From the NCBI GenBank assembly GCA_021646465.1, contig SOET01000031.1:1-53670 (forward strand): DNA of 53,670 nt, read 5' to 3'. Each line of letters begins with the position of its first letter. Positions within the stretch are counted from its first letter, which is position 1. The translations under genes and the position numbers were made by a program. This document shows, piece by piece, positions 36,158 through 44,858 of this stretch. Source of the stretch: Candidatus Kuenenia hertensis (GTDB taxonomy: Bacteria; Planctomycetota; Brocadiia; Brocadiales; Brocadiaceae). Below the pieces are notes generated by a model. That model did no database searches and had not been told where the DNA came from. It saw only the letters and a list, made by a program, of their open reading frames with translations.

Positions 36158-38815
36158 ATGAAGACAGATGATATCCGGAATAAATTTTTAAAATTCTTCG
36201 AAAAGAAATCACATACAATTTGGCCGGGAGATTCATTGGTTCCACGGGAAGATCCTACTCTTCTCTTTACAGGGGCAGGGATGAATCAGTTTAAGGATAT
36301 GTTTCTCGGCAAAGGAAAATTGAATATAAAAAGAGCAACAACCTGTCAAAAATGTCTCAGAACGGGGGACTTGGAGAATGTTGGCAGAACGGCCTCGCAC
36401 CATACTTTCTTTGAAATGCTAGGTAATTTTTCCTTTGGAGATTACTTTAAAAAAGAAACAATTGAGTGGGCGTGGGAGTTTTTGGTTCAGGAATTAAAAT
36501 TGCCGGAAGAAAAACTCTTCGTTAGCGTTTATAAAGATGATCATGAGTCATATGAGATATGGGAAAAACATATTCCCGTTCCCAAATCAAAAATATATTC
36601 TTACGGAGAGAATGACAATTTTTGGCCGGCAAATGCCCCGGCACAGGGCCCAAATGGACCTTGCGGCCCATGTTCTGAAATATTTTACGACCAGGGGGCT
36701 GACGTTGGTTGTGGTCGAAAAGAATGTGAACCAGCATGCGATTGTGACCGTTTTGTCGAAATCTGGAATTTAGTGTTTACGCAATTCGACCGTAAAGAAG
36801 ATGGCCGGCTCGAACCATTGCCCAACAAAAATGTAGATACCGGCATGGGACTCGAAAGAATGGCGCGTGTTATGCAAGGTGTGCCGACAAATTTCGATAT
36901 AGATATTTTTATCCCGATAATTAAATCTATCGAGGGATTTACCCACTTGCGGTATCATGATAATGCAGAAAACGCCAGGTTTATGCGCCGGATTGCTGAT
37001 CATGTAAAGGCGTGTGTTTTTTGTGTTTCGGATGGCGTTTTGCCGGGCAATGAAGGGCGTGGATATGTGGAAAGGCGTTTGTTGAGACGAGCCGTTCGTG
37101 ATGGTGCGCAGCTTGGTATCAAGGAATGCTTTTTATACAAACTTGTACCAATTGTCAGTAATGTGATGCAGGGATATTACCCTGATATTAAACAACGCAG
37201 GGAAAATATAGCAAGGATTATAAAAAGTGAGGAAGAAAAATTTCTTGAAACTCTGGAACTGGGGACGGTGCGGTTAAAAGAATTAATGGATACACTGCAG
37301 AAAAATAAAATAAAGGTTCTTTCCGGAAAAGAGGCCTTTAAGTTATATGATACTTATGGATTCCCTTTGGATATGACCGAATCGATTCTCCATGAACATG
37401 GTTTTGCCATGGATAGCATAGGCGTTGAAGAGGAATTTAAACGTCAGCGAACGCAGGCAAGATCGTCATCTTCTATGACCGGTCAGGTATTTGATTCCGG
37501 TCCTCTGAGTACGATTAAAGAAATATCGAAAGGTACAACATTTTTGGGATACGAGAAGAATTCGTGCAAAGCGAAGGTCATTGCCATTATCCAAAATGAT
37601 AATCTTACAGAAAATGCACAGGAAGGATGTGAAGTATCAATAATTTTAGATCAGACGCCCTTTTATGGGGAATCTGGAGGACAAATTGGCGATACGGGAA
37701 TATTTGAGTCGAACGGGAGTCATGTTCGTATAACAGATACGAAAAAGAACAATTCATTTATTATTCACATAGGAAAGATAACAAAAGGCATAGTGAAAAC
37801 AGGTGATACAATTGATGCGCAAATAGATATACCCCGGAGAAATTTAATAAGAAGGAATCACACGGCAACACATGTACTTCATTCGGTATTAAGAAATGTC
37901 ATCGGCCAGCATGCCGAACAGGCTGGCTCACTGGTATCCCACGATCGCTTACGTTTTGACTTTCATCATTTTTCCTCTTTGGCTAAGGAGGAAATTACCC
38001 GAATTGAGGATTTGGTAAACGAAAGAATCATGGAAAACGCACCTGTATCAGTAAAAGAGCTAACGCTTCAGGAAGCAAGAAATGCTGGCGCTGTAGCTCT
38101 TTTTGGAGAAAAATACGAAGAACAGGTCAGAATGGTTTCCATTGGAAATTTCAGCAAGGAACTTTGTGGTGGCACGCACATAAATAATACGGGAGAAATA
38201 GGGCTTTTCAGAATCGTTGGTGAATCCTCTGTCGCATCAGGAATACGTCGTATAGAGGCAATGACAGGCACTTCAGCTTTATCTCGGGACAGGGAAAAGG
38301 AGATGCTGGTGCAGGAATTGTGTGGCATATTAAATGCGCGTGAAGAAGATATTTCTGCAAAAACACAAGAACTTGTGAATGAGGTGAAAAAACTCCAGAA
38401 AGAACTTCATAAGCAAAAACAAAAGGAATTGCTGGAGAAAATTGATTCGCTTTCCCTGAATGCGAAAGAAGTTTCCGGCGTTAAAATTATTACAAAGAGA
38501 ATAGACGATGCATCGGCAGATGATATGAGAAAAACTGCAGATATGTTGATGAAATCAGAAAAGAAAGCTGCTGTCGTACTAGGAAGCACTCAAAACGGAC
38601 GTGTGATATTGATTGTTTCTTTAAGTCCTAACGTAACGGGTCGTGGTTTGCATGCAGGAAGTATATCGAAAGAAGTTGCAAAAATAGTTGGCGGCGGTGG
38701 TGGTGGCAGGCCGGATATGGCACAAGCGGGAGGACAACTGGTTGATAAATTGGATGATGCACTTGATTTCGCATCGGCTTTGCTCACTGAAAAAATCCTG
38801 CAAAAATCTTCCTGA
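36158..38815 (+). CDS. alaS: alanyl-tRNA synthetase
   Basis: This 885-residue class II synthetase charges tRNA-Ala. The catalytic domain (LEMLGNFSFGDYFKKE), the editing domain with HTATHVLHSVLR and the zinc/editing motif ELCGGTHINNTGEIG, and the C-Ala domain with the glycine-rich GGGGGGRPDMAQAGG are all present. The length is normal. It begins 3 bases after recA and ends before a T-rich stretch (38818-38831). A short A/T-rich gap with a promoter follows before rpmF. Confidence 0.97.
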   Translation: MKTDDIRNKFLKFFEKKSHTIWPGDSLVPREDPTLLFTGAGMNQFKDMFLGKGKLNIKRATTCQKCLRTGDLENVGRTASHHTFFEMLGNFSFGDYFKKETIEWAWEFLVQELKLPEEKLFVSVYKDDHESYEIWEKHIPVPKSKIYSYGENDNFWPANAPAQGPNGPCGPCSEIFYDQGADVGCGRKECEPACDCDRFVEIWNLVFTQFDRKEDGRLEPLPNKNVDTGMGLERMARVMQGVPTNFDIDIFIPIIKSIEGFTHLRYHDNAENARFMRRIADHVKACVFCVSDGVLPGNEGRGYVERRLLRRAVRDGAQLGIKECFLYKLVPIVSNVMQGYYPDIKQRRENIARIIKSEEEKFLETLELGTVRLKELMDTLQKNKIKVLSGKEAFKLYDTYGFPLDMTESILHEHGFAMDSIGVEEEFKRQRTQARSSSSMTGQVFDSGPLSTIKEISKGTTFLGYEKNSCKAKVIAIIQNDNLTENAQEGCEVSIILDQTPFYGESGGQIGDTGIFESNGSHVRITDTKKNNSFIIHIGKITKGIVKTGDTIDAQIDIPRRNLIRRNHTATHVLHSVLRNVIGQHAEQAGSLVSHDRLRFDFHHFSSLAKEEITRIEDLVNERIMENAPVSVKELTLQEARNAGAVALFGEKYEEQVRMVSIGNFSKELCGGTHINNTGEIGLFRIVGESSVASGIRRIEAMTGTSALSRDREKEMLVQELCGILNAREEDISAKTQELVNEVKKLQKELHKQKQKELLEKIDSLSLNAKEVSGVKIITKRIDDASADDMRKTADMLMKSEKKAAVVLGSTQNGRVILIVSLSPNVTGRGLHAGSISKEVAKIVGGGGGGRPDMAQAGGQLVDKLDDALDFASALLTEKILQKSS

Positions 38816-38918
38816 TTAATTTTTTTTTTTGCAATTTACCCTTCTGGCACATATAATCTTGCATTTCAAAGATTTAAGTTTTCGATGCCATAGCAGTAAC
38901 AGGTATCTATAAATAGTA

Positions 38919-38947
38919 TTGTTAATTTAAAAAATAATGTGTATAAT
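38919..38947 (+). promoter_or_regulatory. promoter of the rpmF-plsX-fab operon
   Basis: TTGTTA (38919-38924), a 17-base spacer and a perfect TATAAT (38942-38947). The predicted start near 38954 leaves about 130 bases of leader before rpmF. Confidence 0.5.
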
Positions 38948-38972
38948 AATTTTTTAAAAAAATAGTTCGTTA

Positions 38973-39009
38973 GGTAATGAGTGTTACCGGATTAACCGTA
39001 AAATCCGGT
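38973..39009 (+). promoter_or_regulatory. leader with two mutually exclusive hairpins before rpmF
   Basis: GGTAA (38973-38977) can pair with TTACC (38984-38988), and ACCGGAT (38986-38992) can pair with ATCCGGT (39003-39009). The two stems share ACC at 38986-38988 and cannot form together. This is an attenuator-like pattern upstream of a ribosomal protein gene; function is unproven. Confidence 0.35.
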
Positions 39010-39085
39010 GAAAATATATATGCTGATTTCTGCGTTCGTGAGTCAGTTTTGTAAATTAAATGAATTTTTAACAATGAGGTTTTAA

Positions 39086-39313
39086 ATGGCAAATCCAAAG
39101 AGGAAACATTCTAATTCCAGAACACGTAAAAGACGCACGCATGATAAGCTTGCGCTTCCCGTTTTTCCGTTAGATAGAAATTTGGAGAGGGGAGGGCGTA
39201 TACGTTCTAAAAAATACGTTTGTTCGCACTGTAAACAAATAAATCAACCGCATACAGTATGTCACAACTGCGGATATTACCGAGGCAGGCAAGTAATTTC
39301 TGTTGAAAGGTAA
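39086..39313 (+). CDS. rpmF: 50S ribosomal protein L32
   Basis: This 75-residue protein shows the L32 signature MANPKRKHSNSRTRKRRTH and four zinc-type cysteines in CSHCKQ...CHNCGYY. It joins the large ribosomal subunit. It heads the classic rpmF-plsX-fab gene order that links ribosome and fatty acid synthesis. AATGAGG before the start is a fair ribosome binding site. The stop at 39313 lies 4 bases before the plsX start. Confidence 0.95.
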   Translation: MANPKRKHSNSRTRKRRTHDKLALPVFPLDRNLERGGRIRSKKYVCSHCKQINQPHTVCHNCGYYRGRQVISVER

Positions 39314-39317
39314 TTTT

Positions 39318-40334
39318 ATGAGGATTGCGGTAGATGCCATGGGCGGGGATAAGGCGCCGCAAGAAATCGTTAAAGGCTCTGTTTTGGCTGCTCAACAGGT
39401 TCCTGATGCTGAAATCATATTAGTAGGTGACGAAAACAGAATAAAACACGAGCTAAACCTTATCAGAACCACACCCAAAAATATAACCATCCGCCATGCC
39501 CCTCAAATAGTTGGTATGGATGACCCTGCGACACATTCCATACGGAAAAAAATAAACTCATCAATTACACGAAGTGTTGAGTTGCTTGCAAAGGGAGAAG
39601 CTGATGCGCTCGTCAGTGCAGGACATACGGGGGCTACGGTAGCGGCGGCAACACTGCATTTAAGAACCTTAAAAGGCGTTCGCCGTCCCGGCATTGCGAT
39701 ATCGCTTCCGACCCGTTATGGCACATGTATGGTTATCGATGCAGGCGCCAACATTAGTTGCAAGCCATTGCACCTGTATCAATATGGTGTTATGGCATCA
39801 ACGGTGTCCAAACATCTCTTTAATATAGAAAATCCAAAGGTTGGACTCCTTAATATAGGGGAGGAAGAGGCAAAGGGGAACGAACTTGTCCGGGAGACCT
39901 TTTCGCTTCTTTCCAACTCACATTTAAATTTTGTTGGCAACATTGAGAGCAGGGAAATATTTGATGACAAAGCAAACGTTGTTGTTTGCGATGGTTTTGT
40001 GGGAAATGTAATATTGAAATTTGCGGAAGGAATGGCAAAGAGCATATTTGTAACTATAAAGACAGAATCAATGAGCAGCTTTTGGACAAAATTTGGTATG
40101 TTTTTGTGTAAGCCGATTTTCCGATCGTTAAAAGCAAAGATGGATTTTGCCGAATACGGTGGGGTACCATTATTGGGAGTAAACGGGATTTGTATTATTT
40201 GCCACGGCAGATCTGACGCAAAGGCAATACAGAATGCCATTAAAGCGGCATTAAAATTGTCGAAAACAAAGGTTAACGAGCATATTGTTTCTGAACTGGA
40301 GAAATCCAATACACTTACTGCGGAAGTTGCTTAA
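39318..40334 (+). CDS. plsX: phosphate acyltransferase PlsX
   Basis: This 338-residue enzyme makes acyl-phosphate from acyl-ACP for phospholipid synthesis. The N-terminal signature MRIAVDAMGGDKAPQEIVKG is complete, and the SAGHTGATVAA and NIGEEEAKGNELV blocks are present. I chose ATG 39318 because it gives the standard N-terminus; the frame from 39303 would overlap rpmF. Order rpmF-plsX-fabH is conserved widely. Confidence 0.95.
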   Translation: MRIAVDAMGGDKAPQEIVKGSVLAAQQVPDAEIILVGDENRIKHELNLIRTTPKNITIRHAPQIVGMDDPATHSIRKKINSSITRSVELLAKGEADALVSAGHTGATVAAATLHLRTLKGVRRPGIAISLPTRYGTCMVIDAGANISCKPLHLYQYGVMASTVSKHLFNIENPKVGLLNIGEEEAKGNELVRETFSLLSNSHLNFVGNIESREIFDDKANVVVCDGFVGNVILKFAEGMAKSIFVTIKTESMSSFWTKFGMFLCKPIFRSLKAKMDFAEYGGVPLLGVNGICIICHGRSDAKAIQNAIKAALKLSKTKVNEHIVSELEKSNTLTAEVA

Positions 40335-40373
40335 CTTTTTAAATGCTTAGTACCTTTTTTGGATAATTAGAAT

Positions 40374-41369
40374 TTGAACGCACATCAAAACCAAATGGCA
40401 TCGATTACAGGTATAGGATCTTACCTTCCTGGCAAGATATTAACTAATCACGATTTGGAAAAAATGGTAGACACTACGGACGAATGGATTCTTCAGCGGA
40501 CTGGAATCAGGGAGCGTCGTATTGTTGAGAATGGGGTATCGACGTCAGATCTTGCTACCCATGCTTCGTTAAAGGCAATAGAAGATGCCGGGATTTCTGC
40601 AGAAGAAATCGACATGATTATTACTTCTACCATAACCCCAGACTATCTTTTTCCGTCCAGTTCGTGTTGTTTACAAAAACAAATTGGCGCTACACGCGCA
40701 TGTGCTTTTGATATTTCAGCTGCTTGTTCCGGATTTGTATATGCGCTTTCCATCGGACAAAGTTTCATAAATTCGGGGGCTGCAAAAACCATTTTAGTGG
40801 TGGGTTCGGAATGTTTATCTAAGATTACCGATTATACAGACAGATCAACTTGTATTTTATTCGGAGACGGAGCAGGTGCAGTTGTAATTCAAAATGATAA
40901 GGAAAAACATCAAATATTAGATACAAATTTAGCCTCTGACGGAACATATGCTGACGTACTTATAATTCCCGGCGGAGGTTCAAGGCACTCTGCCAGTATG
41001 GAATCTGTACAAAAAAGGTTGCACTATATTCAATTTAAAGGAAAAGAATTATTTAAACTCGCAATTAATAATATTACAAATCTGGTTATTGAAACTACCC
41101 GAAAAAATGGTTTTGATGTTCAGGATATAGATTTAATTATTCCGCACCAAAGTAATCTTAGAATTATTGAAGCGACCATGGAAAAACTGAAACTGCCAAT
41201 GGAAAAGGCATTTGTAAATATTGATAAATATGGAAATACCTCCTCTGCTTCAGTTCCCATAGCGATTGATGAGGCACAGCAGGAAGGAAGGTTAAAAAAG
41301 GGTGATTTAGTAATGCTGGTAGCTTTTGGGGGAGGGTTGACATGGGGATCATCCCTCATTAAGTGGTAG
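40374..41369 (+). CDS. fabH: beta-ketoacyl-ACP synthase III
   Basis: This enzyme starts fatty acid elongation by joining acetyl-CoA with malonyl-ACP. The catalytic triad is visible: Cys in DISAACSGFVYAL, His in IIPHQSNLRII and Asn in DKYGNTSSAS. A GTIIT-like N-terminal block (ITGIGSYLPGKILTN) is typical. The frame begins with TTG at 40374; ATG 40395 (MASITGIG) is an equally good start and would give the usual N-terminus, so the start is open. The next gene follows by 4 bases. Confidence 0.94.
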   Translation: MNAHQNQMASITGIGSYLPGKILTNHDLEKMVDTTDEWILQRTGIRERRIVENGVSTSDLATHASLKAIEDAGISAEEIDMIITSTITPDYLFPSSSCCLQKQIGATRACAFDISAACSGFVYALSIGQSFINSGAAKTILVVGSECLSKITDYTDRSTCILFGDGAGAVVIQNDKEKHQILDTNLASDGTYADVLIIPGGGSRHSASMESVQKRLHYIQFKGKELFKLAINNITNLVIETTRKNGFDVQDIDLIIPHQSNLRIIEATMEKLKLPMEKAFVNIDKYGNTSSASVPIAIDEAQQEGRLKKGDLVMLVAFGGGLTWGSSLIKW

Positions 41370-41373
41370 AGTT

Positions 41374-42294
41374 ATGCAGAAAACGGCGTTTCTTTTTCCC
41401 GGCCAGGGTACTCAATTGGTAGGCATGGGAAAAGATTTTTACAATCAATATAAAGGAGCACGCGAAGTTTTCGACCAGGCAAATGACGCTTTGGGGTTTG
41501 ACCTTGCATCTTTATGTTTTGATGGAAATCAGGAAGAATTAAACAAAACATCCCTTTGCCAGCCGGCTATTCTGGTAACTTCTATTGCAATACTTGAAGT
41601 GTTGAAGAACATTTCTTTTTTTGAACCCGGTTCATGTGATGCGGTTGCCGGATTGAGTTTGGGGGAATATACCGCACATGTATCAGCTGGTTCTATTGCT
41701 TTTACGGATGCGGTAAAATTAGTGCACAAGCGCGGTATATATATGCAGGAAGCCTGTGAGCTAAATCCCGGAGGAATGGTTTCTGTCATTGGCCTGGATG
41801 TTGCAAAGATAGAACAAATTTGCGATGAATTGAAACCACTTGGTGTGATTTGTGCTGCAAATTATAATAGCCCTGGACAGGTAGTAATATCAGGAGAAAC
41901 TACCGTGTTAGAAAAGGCCGCATTATTGGCAAAAGAAAGAGGCGCCCGGATGGCAATCCCTTTAAAAGTACATGGCGCATTTCATTCTGATTTAATGACT
42001 CCTGCCAGCGACAAGCTTTCTTCCGAACTGGAATCAACTATTATCTCGAAGCCGGGAATTCCTGTAGTTGCAAACATTCACGCTGGTTATGTTACCGAAC
42101 CGGAGGAAATAAGAATTTCACTGGCAAAACAACTAAACAGTCCTGTAAGATGGTATCAATCTATACTGAAACTGATACAGGATGGAATTAATCAATTTTA
42201 TGAAATAGGGCCGGGAAAAACATTGTCGGGACTTATGAAAAAAATTGATACTGCTCAACACGTCAAAAGTATTAGCACGATAGCTGATATTTAA
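41374..42294 (+). CDS. fabD: malonyl-CoA:ACP transacylase
   Basis: This 306-residue enzyme loads malonate onto ACP. The motifs FPGQGTQLVGMGK, the nucleophile GLSLGEYTA and the catalytic histidine in VHGAFHSDLM are intact. It lies 4 bases after fabH. The usual next gene, fabG, is not between fabD and acpP here. Confidence 0.95.
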   Translation: MQKTAFLFPGQGTQLVGMGKDFYNQYKGAREVFDQANDALGFDLASLCFDGNQEELNKTSLCQPAILVTSIAILEVLKNISFFEPGSCDAVAGLSLGEYTAHVSAGSIAFTDAVKLVHKRGIYMQEACELNPGGMVSVIGLDVAKIEQICDELKPLGVICAANYNSPGQVVISGETTVLEKAALLAKERGARMAIPLKVHGAFHSDLMTPASDKLSSELESTIISKPGIPVVANIHAGYVTEPEEIRISLAKQLNSPVRWYQSILKLIQDGINQFYEIGPGKTLSGLMKKIDTAQHVKSISTIADI

Positions 42295-42338
42295 TTGCGC
42301 AATAAATTCGAATTGTTTTTAACAAGGAGGTAAAAATC

Positions 42339-42572
42339 GTGGCATCAGTCGGGGAAAAAGTAAAAGAAATTATCACAAAACAAATGGGAGTAAAAGCAGA
42401 ACAGATAACACCAGAAACATCTTTTATCAATGATCTGGGAGCAGATTCGCTGGATACGGTGGAATTAATTATGGAATTTGAAGACGCCTTTGATATGAAT
42501 ATTCCTGATGAGGATGCGGAAAAAATTCGCACGGTAGGAGATGCGATTAAATACATAGAGGATCACAAATAA
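42339..42572 (+). CDS. acpP: acyl carrier protein
   Basis: This 77-residue acidic protein has the phosphopantetheine attachment site [16 protein letters not shown]. The start is GTG 42339 behind a strong AAGGAGGT. It shuttles acyl chains in fatty acid synthesis. It is directly followed by fabF with no spacing, as is common. Confidence 0.96.
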   Translation: MASVGEKVKEIITKQMGVKAEQITPETSFINDLGADSLDTVELIMEFEDAFDMNIPDEDAEKIRTVGDAIKYIEDHK

Positions 42573-43817
42573 ATGCTCGGGAGAAGAAGGGTCGTCATCA
42601 CAGGAACCGGGGCAATAACTTCTGTGGGAAGTGAAAAAAAGAAAATATGGGCTGCTTTATGCAACGGTAAAAGTGGCATTAAACCTATTACTTCTTTTGA
42701 TACCTCTCTGTTTGAAGTAAATTTCGGTGGTGAAGTAAGCGATTTTGACCCAACAGAATGGTTTGATGTTAAAGAGGCCAGGAGACTGGACCGATTTTCA
42801 CAATTCGCGGTTGCAGCCACCGATATGGCAGTAAAAGATGCGTCATTAAACCTTGAATCAATAAATACTGAGCGCACTGGCGCCTTGATAGGTTCTGGTA
42901 TGGGAGGGCTTATAGAACTTGAGGCGCAACATAAAAATCTTTTAAATAAAGGACCATCACGGGTTTCCCCTTTCATGGTTCCTAAGTTAATGGTGAATGC
43001 GGCATCTGCTCAGGTAGCGATTCGATATGGTTTAAGGGGACCTAATTTTGCAGTTGTCGCAGCTTGCACAACCGGTGTAATTGCCATAGGGGAAGCGGTA
43101 CGAATAATACAGAGAGGCGATGCCGATATTATGATTACAGGAAGTTCTGAGGCTATTATTTCTCCTTTAGCTATGAGCGGATTTGGCGCAATGAAGGCAT
43201 TGTCTACCCGCACTAATGAGCCGCAAAAAGCAAGCCGGCCCTTTGATAAAGACCGGGACGGTTTTGTTATGTCTGAAGGAGCGGGAATAGTTGTAATCGA
43301 AGAACTGGAGGCCGCCAGAAAAAGAGGCGCCAATATCTATGCAGAGGTATTAGGATATGGAATCACCGCTGATGCGTACCACATCGCTGCTCCGGAAAAC
43401 AGCGGCGATGGGGCAGTAAGATGTATGACGCACGCACTTAATGACGCCCAATGTGGCGCTGAAAACATAGATTATATAAACGCACATGCAACGTCTACCC
43501 CGCTGGGCGATCAGATAGAGGTTGGAGCCATTAAAAGGGTTTTTGGAGAACATGCTTCAAAAATTCCGGTAAGTTCTACCAAATCTATGTTAGGGCATCA
43601 GCTTGGAGCTTCCGGCAGCGTTGAAATTATAATCTGCACGTATGCACTGAATGAAGGAGTTATTCCACCAACAATAAATTATGAAACACCTGATCCTCAG
43701 TGCTCAGGACTGGATTTCGTTCCTAATGAAGCACGCGAAAAAAAGATCGACAAAGCCCTTTCTAATTCATTCGGCTTTGGCGGTCATAATGCAACCATCG
43801 TTCTCGGCAGGGTATAA
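42573..43817 (+). CDS. fabF: beta-ketoacyl-ACP synthase II
   Basis: This 414-residue condensing enzyme elongates acyl-ACP. The Cys-His-His triad is visible in VVAACTTGVIAIGEA, NAHATSTPLGD and TKSMLGHQLGASG. The length is normal for FabF. It starts at the base after the acpP stop. Lipid A synthesis gene lpxD follows by 18 bases, extending the operon toward envelope synthesis. Confidence 0.95.
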   Translation: MLGRRRVVITGTGAITSVGSEKKKIWAALCNGKSGIKPITSFDTSLFEVNFGGEVSDFDPTEWFDVKEARRLDRFSQFAVAATDMAVKDASLNLESINTERTGALIGSGMGGLIELEAQHKNLLNKGPSRVSPFMVPKLMVNAASAQVAIRYGLRGPNFAVVAACTTGVIAIGEAVRIIQRGDADIMITGSSEAIISPLAMSGFGAMKALSTRTNEPQKASRPFDKDRDGFVMSEGAGIVVIEELEAARKRGANIYAEVLGYGITADAYHIAAPENSGDGAVRCMTHALNDAQCGAENIDYINAHATSTPLGDQIEVGAIKRVFGEHASKIPVSSTKSMLGHQLGASGSVEIIICTYALNEGVIPPTINYETPDPQCSGLDFVPNEAREKKIDKALSNSFGFGGHNATIVLGRV

Positions 43818-43835
43818 TGAAAATTTTAAGAACCC

Positions 43836-44843
43836 ATGGAATACACCTTAAACCAAATTCAATCGATTATAGGCGGCAGAATCTTTGGCGAAGGGGAAAC
43901 TGTTATTTCCGGGATTGCCAGCATTGAATATGCGGAAAAAGGCGATGTTACTTTTATTAAAAATGATGCTCTTATCCCAAAAGCATTATCATCTCTGGCT
44001 TCAGCATTAGTAGTACACCGGGAAATACCTGAACTAAAAAAACCTTACATTGTAATAAAAAATCCTTTTTATGCATTCACTCTTCTTATGGAAGATGTAG
44101 CAAAAAAAAGATTTGCTCGCCCTGCAAATATTCACCATTCAGCAATTATCAGCAACAACACTACTATTGGCAAAGGTGCTTCTATTGGCGCGTATGTTGT
44201 GATTGAAGATAACGTAGTAATAGGAAACGATGTTGTCATTTACCCTCATACTTTTATCGGAAAAGATTGTAAGATCGGTGACAATGCTCTTATTTACGCA
44301 AACGTTTCTATCAGGGAAAAATGCAGTATTGGTAAAAATGTAATCATTCATTGCAATAGTGTTATTGGCGACGATGGTTTCGGTTATCTTCAAATCGAAA
44401 AAAAACACGTGAAGATTCCTCAAATAGGAACGGTAGAAATTGGGAATGATGTGGAAATCGGATCAATGGTAACCATCTGTCGCGCTGCAATTGATAAGAC
44501 AATAATTGGAAACGGTGTAAAAATAGACAATCATTCACATGTTGCGCATAATGTGGAAATCGGAGACAATACGATGCTCGTTGGATATGCAAAAATCGCC
44601 GGTAGTGCAAAAATCGGAAAAAATGTTATGATAGCCGAAGACGTTGGCGTTACCGACCATGCAACGATTGGAGACAATTGCGTTATAGGTGGAGGTTCTA
44701 AGGTTTATAAGAGCCTGAAACCGGGATCTGTTGTCTGGGGCGCTCCGGCAAAGGCAATAAATGAAGAAAAACGAATGCAGGTATTATTGAGAAAACTTCC
44801 CGAAATGTACCAGGCACTAAAAAAAATCATGCACACATCGTAA
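43836..44843 (+). CDS. lpxD: UDP-3-O-acylglucosamine N-acyltransferase
   Basis: This 335-residue enzyme adds the N-linked acyl chain in lipid A synthesis. An N-terminal uridine-binding domain is followed by a left-handed beta-helix made of hexapeptide repeats ([LIV]-G-x-x-x-x, about residues 100-300). The catalytic histidine is in DNHSHVAHNVEIGDN. Presence of lpxD argues for a lipid A-containing Gram-negative envelope. No other lpx gene is in the window. Confidence 0.93.
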   Translation: MEYTLNQIQSIIGGRIFGEGETVISGIASIEYAEKGDVTFIKNDALIPKALSSLASALVVHREIPELKKPYIVIKNPFYAFTLLMEDVAKKRFARPANIHHSAIISNNTTIGKGASIGAYVVIEDNVVIGNDVVIYPHTFIGKDCKIGDNALIYANVSIREKCSIGKNVIIHCNSVIGDDGFGYLQIEKKHVKIPQIGTVEIGNDVEIGSMVTICRAAIDKTIIGNGVKIDNHSHVAHNVEIGDNTMLVGYAKIAGSAKIGKNVMIAEDVGVTDHATIGDNCVIGGGSKVYKSLKPGSVVWGAPAKAINEEKRMQVLLRKLPEMYQALKKIMHTS

Positions 44844-44858
44844 ATCAGGAGATTGTAT

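Noticed and set aside
38845-38862. TGGCAC...TTGC resembling a sigma-54 promoter before rpmF
   Set aside because: GG and GC are 15 bases apart in place of 12, so it cannot be a -24/-12 promoter; a sigma-70-type promoter lies downstream.
44843-44858. glmS ribozyme upstream of glmS
   Set aside because: The gap between lpxD and glmS is only about 15 bases, too short for the ribozyme.
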